Shown: in pieces, positions 4,816-8,526 of the stretch
Layout of the letters: each line of letters begins with the position of its first letter
Position numbering within the stretch: position 1 is the first letter of the stretch
DNA from: an uncultured Eubacteriales bacterium
Lineage (GTDB): Bacteria; Bacillota; Clostridia; Peptostreptococcales; Anaerovoracaceae
Assembly (NCBI GenBank): GCA_959021945.1
Contig: CAUEYG010000040.1
Coordinates: 1-8,526 of the forward strand
Length of the DNA: 8,526 nt
Reading direction: 5' to 3'
Program-made: the position numbers and the translations under genes
The notes under the pieces: generated by a model
Told to the model about the DNA's origin: nothing
Database searches by the model: none
What the model saw: only the letters and a program-made list of their open reading frames with translations

Positions 4816-6702
4816 ATGATAAAAAGTGTTGCTGATATTAATGAAATAAGACAAGCGAAGCGGGCGGATATGAAAATCCGTGTTGATAAAGATGCAGAAC
4901 CAACAAAGGAAGGCGGCCGCATGCACATTATGGTCTGCGGCGGTACAGGCTGCACCTCTTCCAGCTCCATGAAAATCATTGAAAATCTCGAAGAGCTGAT
5001 TCGCATCAACAAAATGACCGATGAAATCAAAGTGGTGAAGACCGGATGTTTTGGCCTTTGTGCAGAAGGTCCTATTGTTATGATGTATCCTGACCACATT
5101 ATGTATACAACGGTCCAGCCGGAAGATGTTTCGGAAATCTTTGAAAGCCATGTTCAGAAAGGCAAGCCCGTTAAAAGGCTGCTGGCCGGAGATCAAAGTT
5201 CCGGAGAAATCACCAATGCTCTGGATAATGTGGATTTCTTTTCCAGGCAAATGCGTGTAGCCCTGCGTAACTGCGGCGCTATTAATCCGGAATGTATCGA
5301 TGAATACATAGCAAGAGACGGATATCTGGCTCTTGAAAAAGTAATTACAGAAATGGACCCTGAAGACGTCATTGAGACCATTAAAGATTCTCAGCTCCGG
5401 GGCCGGGGCGGAGCCGGTTTTCCTACTGGCGTAAAGTGGAGCTTTGCCGCTTCTCAGCAGGTTGCCCAAAAGTACGTGTGCTGCAACGCTGACGAAGGAG
5501 ATCCCGGCGCCTTTATGGACCGTTCTGTTTTAGAGGGAGACCCCCATTCCCTCATTGAAGCCATGGCCATTGCAGGATACGCCATTGGAGCCAACCAGGG
5601 CTATGTCTATGTCCGGGCCGAATACCCCATTGCAGTAGAACGTCTGTCCATCGCCATTGAGCAAGCAAAGGAATACGGCCTGATCGGAAAAGATATCTTT
5701 GGAAAAGGCTTTGATTTTAACCTGGAAATCAGATTGGGCGCCGGCGCGTTTGTGTGCGGAGAAGAAACAGCCCTCATGACCTCTGTAGAAGGAAAAAGAG
5801 GCGAACCCCGCCCAAGACCGCCTTTCCCTGCTGTCAAAGGGCTCTTTGGCCAGCCAACCATTTTAAATAACGTAGAGACTTATGCCAACATCCCTGTCAT
5901 CATATTAAAGGGCTCCAAGTGGTTTTCAAATATTGGTACAGAAAAATCAAAAGGCACCAAGGTCTTTGCCGTAGGCGGAAAGATCAACAATACAGGACTT
6001 GTTGAAATCCCAATGGGAACAACTTTGAGAGAAATCGTTTACGATATTGGCGGAGGCATTCCAAATGGAAAACAATTTAAGGCTGCCCAAACAGGCGGAC
6101 CATCCGGCGGCTGTATCCCTGCCTCAGAGCTGGATACACCCATTGATTACGAGTCCCTTATTGCGTTAGGGTCCATGATGGGCTCCGGCGGTCTCATCGT
6201 TATGGATGAAGATACCTGTATGGTAGACCTAGCAAAATTCTTCCTGGAATTCACAGTAGATGAATCCTGCGGAAAATGCCCTCCTTGCCGGATTGGCACA
6301 AAGAGGATGCTGGAAATCGTTACCAGCATCACAGAAGGGAAAGGAACACTGGAAGATCTGGATAAACTGGAAGTCCTGGCTACAGGCATCAAGGATGCGG
6401 CTCTGTGCGGACTGGGGCAGACTGCACCTAATCCAGTGCTTTCCACAATGAAGTATTTCCGCGATGAATATATGGCTCATGTGGTAGACAAAAAATGCCC
6501 TGCCGGCGTATGTAAATCTATGGTGAAATACATCATTGACACTGACACCTGTAAACGCTGCAGTATTTGTAAAAAAGGCTGCCCTGCAGAGTGTATTTCC
6601 GGCGATAAAAACACACCGTTTGTCATTGATCAGGATAAGTGCGTCAAATGCGGACTCTGTATGGAAAAATGTCCGTTTAAGGCAATCCTCAAGAATGCGT
6701 AA
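4816..6702 (+). CDS. hydB: HydB, NuoF-like flavin/NADH-binding subunit of bifurcating [FeFe] hydrogenase, copy 2
   Basis: 628 aa with the same layout as copy 1: an N-terminal thioredoxin-like [2Fe-2S] domain (Cys41, 46, 78, 82), the FMN/NADH domain, the NuoF cluster (Cys485, 488, 491, 531) and a C-terminal 2x[4Fe-4S] domain (Cys579/582/585/589 and 609/612/615/619). Here the nucleotide site is canonical: GRGGAGFPTG, KWSF (Phe210), CGEET (Glu316-Glu317) and RPPFPA (Phe337). These align with Thermus complex I Nqo1 Phe78, Glu185 and Phe205, which contact NADH, so NADH is the expected substrate. Start at 4816, with AAGGAGG (4802-4808) overlapping the hydC stop. HydA starts 19 bases downstream. The protein differs from copy 1 at about 171 positions, most densely in the first 86 residues (about 47% identity) and least in the last 146 (about 87%). 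It lacks the context of a respiratory complex I NuoF. Confidence 0.95.
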   Translation: MIKSVADINEIRQAKRADMKIRVDKDAEPTKEGGRMHIMVCGGTGCTSSSSMKIIENLEELIRINKMTDEIKVVKTGCFGLCAEGPIVMMYPDHIMYTTVQPEDVSEIFESHVQKGKPVKRLLAGDQSSGEITNALDNVDFFSRQMRVALRNCGAINPECIDEYIARDGYLALEKVITEMDPEDVIETIKDSQLRGRGGAGFPTGVKWSFAASQQVAQKYVCCNADEGDPGAFMDRSVLEGDPHSLIEAMAIAGYAIGANQGYVYVRAEYPIAVERLSIAIEQAKEYGLIGKDIFGKGFDFNLEIRLGAGAFVCGEETALMTSVEGKRGEPRPRPPFPAVKGLFGQPTILNNVETYANIPVIILKGSKWFSNIGTEKSKGTKVFAVGGKINNTGLVEIPMGTTLREIVYDIGGGIPNGKQFKAAQTGGPSGGCIPASELDTPIDYESLIALGSMMGSGGLIVMDEDTCMVDLAKFFLEFTVDESCGKCPPCRIGTKRMLEIVTSITEGKGTLEDLDKLEVLATGIKDAALCGLGQTAPNPVLSTMKYFRDEYMAHVVDKKCPAGVCKSMVKYIIDTDTCKRCSICKKGCPAECISGDKNTPFVIDQDKCVKCGLCMEKCPFKAILKNA

Positions 6703-6721
6703 GAAGGGAGCGTAAATTAAA

Positions 6722-8464
6722 ATGAATAAAGTACATATTACCATTGACGGGATTAAACTTTACGTGCCTGAGAACTACACCATTCTCGAGGCTGCAAAGG
6801 AAGTAAATATTACCATTCCTACTCTCTGCTTTTTAAAAGACGTCAACGAAGTAGGATGTTGCCGTATGTGTATTGTAGAAGTCAAGGGAGCCAGAGCGCT
6901 GCAGGCTGCCTGCGTCCATCCGGTCAGCGAAGGGATGGAAGTCTTTACCCATACGCCGAGGGTTATGTCTGCCAGAAAGATCAATTTGGAATTGATTCTT
7001 TCCAACCATAACTCCAGATGTCAGACCTGCACCAGGAGCTGGATGGACTGCGAGCTCCAGTCTCTTGCCAACAAATTATCCGTAGACTTTGTCCGCTTTG
7101 AAGGCGAACAAAAGAAACAGCCTTTGGATATTGGGGTTTCCATTGTTCGGGACCCGAACAAATGTATCCTCTGCAGAAGATGCGTCAGCGCCTGCAAAAA
7201 TATTCAGACAGTCAGCGTTATTGATACTGTCAACAGAGGGTTTGATACAAAAATTGCAGCTCCTTTTGATATGTCCCTGGCTGACACGCCATGTGTCAAC
7301 TGCGGCCAGTGCATCAACTATTGCCCTGTAGGAGCTCTCCATGAAAAAAGCGATATTGACAAAGTATGGGAAGCAATTTATGATCCTGACAAACATGTTG
7401 TTGTTCAGGCTGCCCCTGCTGTCAGAGTTGCTCTGGGTGAAGATTTTGAAATGCCTATCGGTACTCCTGTTACCGGGAAAATGGTTACTGCCCTGCGTAT
7501 GCTGGGCTTTGACAAGGTCTTTGATACGGATACCGGGGCCGATCTTACCATTATGGAAGAAGGCATTGAGCTGATTGACCGTATCCGAGGAGACGGGAAG
7601 CTGCCTTTGATTACTTCCTGCTCGCCGGGCTGGATTAAATTCTGTGAACATAATTTCCCAAATATGGTGGAGAACCTATCCAGCTGTAAATCACCGCACC
7701 AGATGTTTGGGGCCATTTTAAAATCTTATTATGCGGAAAAGGAAGGCATTGACCCTGATAAGATTGTAGTCGTTTCTGTTATGCCGTGTACTGCCAAAAA
7801 GTTTGAAGCAAAACGGCCTGAAATGAATGTCAATGGACGTCCGGATGTAGACGTGGTCCTTACAACAAGAGAATTGGGCAAGATGATTTATGACGTTGGG
7901 ATTGACTTCCCTGATTTGGGAGACAGCAATTTTGACAATCCGTTTGGAAAGGCCTCCGGCGCCGGAGTTATCTTCGGCACTACAGGTGGTGTTATGGAAG
8001 CTGCCCTGCGAACAGTCTCCGACATCCTCAACGATTCTTCTGCAGATAATATTGAATATGAAGAAGTCCGCGGCTTAGAGGGAATTAAAGTGGCTTCTAT
8101 TGAAATCGCAGACCTGAAAGTACGTGCAGCAGTTGCCCATGGCCTGGGGAACGCCAGAAAGCTCATGGAAGCTATTGAGGCTGGCGAAGAGTTCCACTTT
8201 GTGGAGATCATGGCCTGCCCTGGAGGCTGTATCAACGGCGGAGGCCAGCCGCTCCAGCTGTCTGATGTTCGAAACTGGATTGATGTCCGGGAAGAACGTG
8301 CCAAGGGGCTCTATAAAGAGGACCGCGAAACCTATATCAGAAAATCCCACAATAATCCGGCGATAAAAAAATTATACAAGGAATATCTGGGTATGGCCGG
8401 AGGAAAGAAATCTCATCAGCTGCTCCACACCCATTATCACGCACGACCAAATTACGAAGATTAA
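6722..8464 (+). CDS. hydA: HydA, catalytic subunit of NAD(P)-linked [FeFe] hydrogenase (trimeric, group A), copy 2
   Basis: 580 aa, collinear with copy 1 without a single gap. Same domain order: [2Fe-2S] (Cys36, 47, 50, 64), His-Cys3 cluster (His96, Cys100, 103, 110), two ferredoxin clusters (Cys148-158 and Cys191-201) and the H-domain with TSCSPGW (298-304), MPCTAKKFE (Cys356) and MACPGGCINGGGQP (Cys499, Cys503). Ser301 plus Cys322, in place of the CpI Cys300 ligand, is shared with copy 1. Changes relative to copy 1 (about 91) gather in the linkers, for example residues 177-188 around the second ferredoxin cluster and 241-249 at the start of the H-domain, and avoid all cluster ligands. Start at 6722, with AAGGGAG (6704-6710) 11 bases upstream. 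It is the last gene of the operon; a strong terminator begins 11 bases after the stop. No maturation gene follows in the window. Confidence 0.95.
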   Translation: MNKVHITIDGIKLYVPENYTILEAAKEVNITIPTLCFLKDVNEVGCCRMCIVEVKGARALQAACVHPVSEGMEVFTHTPRVMSARKINLELILSNHNSRCQTCTRSWMDCELQSLANKLSVDFVRFEGEQKKQPLDIGVSIVRDPNKCILCRRCVSACKNIQTVSVIDTVNRGFDTKIAAPFDMSLADTPCVNCGQCINYCPVGALHEKSDIDKVWEAIYDPDKHVVVQAAPAVRVALGEDFEMPIGTPVTGKMVTALRMLGFDKVFDTDTGADLTIMEEGIELIDRIRGDGKLPLITSCSPGWIKFCEHNFPNMVENLSSCKSPHQMFGAILKSYYAEKEGIDPDKIVVVSVMPCTAKKFEAKRPEMNVNGRPDVDVVLTTRELGKMIYDVGIDFPDLGDSNFDNPFGKASGAGVIFGTTGGVMEAALRTVSDILNDSSADNIEYEEVRGLEGIKVASIEIADLKVRAAVAHGLGNARKLMEAIEAGEEFHFVEIMACPGGCINGGGQPLQLSDVRNWIDVREERAKGLYKEDRETYIRKSHNNPAIKKLYKEYLGMAGGKKSHQLLHTHYHARPNYED

Positions 8465-8475
8465 GAGCTTCTGCC

Positions 8476-8517
8476 AAAAGAGCGCTGCAAAAGGAAAGTC
8501 TGCAGCGCTCTTTTTTT
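8476..8517 (+). terminator. Intrinsic terminator after hydA copy 2
   Basis: AGAGCGCTGCA (8479-8489) pairs perfectly with TGCAGCGCTCT (8501-8511) around an 11-base loop, and a run of seven T (8511-8517) follows. The A-rich bases at 8476-8478 can pair into the T run. A textbook terminator 11 bases after the hydA stop. Confidence 0.95.
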
Positions 8518-8526
8518 GCGTTCTCC

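Larger units (their letters stand above)
4502..8464 (+). repeat. Tandem operon duplication, unit 2
   Basis: Partner of unit 1; the alignable part starts at 4502 only because the window cuts unit 1. The regions after the two hydA genes (3966 onward and 8465 onward) show no obvious similarity and have different terminators. Confidence 0.9.

Noticed and set aside
4798..5469. Long minus-strand open frame opposite hydB copy 2 (also 463-1050 opposite copy 1 and 7076-7651 opposite hydA)
   Set aside because: These lie fully opposite well-supported genes, have no recognisable domains, and are explained by codon bias of the sense gene.
1..8464. Respiratory complex I (nuoE-nuoF-nuoG)
   Set aside because: The third gene has the full H-domain of an [FeFe] hydrogenase and no membrane subunits are present; HydB also has the extra N-terminal [2Fe-2S] and C-terminal ferredoxin domains.

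Overview
The window holds two tandem copies of a three-gene operon, hydC-hydB-hydA, which encodes a cytoplasmic NAD(P)-linked, ferredoxin-coupled (electron-bifurcating type) [FeFe] hydrogenase. All genes are on the plus strand. The strong AGGAGG-type ribosome binding sites, moderate base composition, U-tailed terminators and trimeric group A hydrogenase point to a strictly anaerobic fermentative clostridium, most likely of the Lachnospiraceae type. That placement is inference from style and protein similarity, not from a marker gene.

Layout. Positions 1-3965 are copy 1: the 3' part of hydC (the window opens inside the gene), complete hydB (319-2205) and complete hydA (2223-3965). Positions 3966-4308 are a non-coding gap with an intrinsic terminator for copy 1 and a candidate promoter for copy 2. 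Positions 4309-8464 are copy 2, with all three genes complete, followed by a near-perfect terminator at 8476-8517. Paralogous genes have identical lengths (HydB 628 aa, HydA 580 aa in both copies), and every Fe-S ligand motif is kept in both. Both operons therefore look functional rather than one being a decaying duplicate.

How the genes work together. HydB carries the FMN and NAD(P) site plus a chain of Fe-S clusters. HydC adds a [2Fe-2S] cluster. HydA carries ferredoxin-like clusters leading to the H-cluster where H2 is made or oxidised. Together they couple H2 to NAD(P)H and ferredoxin. The H-cluster maturases (HydE, HydF, HydG) are not in the window.

The protein families are known. The most interesting observation is that the two copies have diverged unevenly. 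By hand count HydC is about 89% identical over the 99 shared residues, HydA about 84% and HydB only about 73%. Within HydB, copy 1 has replaced several residues that line the NADH adenine/ribose pocket in complex I (Phe to Ser, Glu to Gly, Phe to Arg), while copy 2 keeps the canonical set. This suggests two hydrogenases with different pyridine-nucleotide preference (copy 2 NADH, copy 1 perhaps NADPH), but it is an inference from residues only. Two further points are a Ser in place of an expected H-cluster Cys ligand in both HydA proteins, and an exact 55-base match between the first bases of the window and copy 2 that may mark gene conversion or an assembly break.
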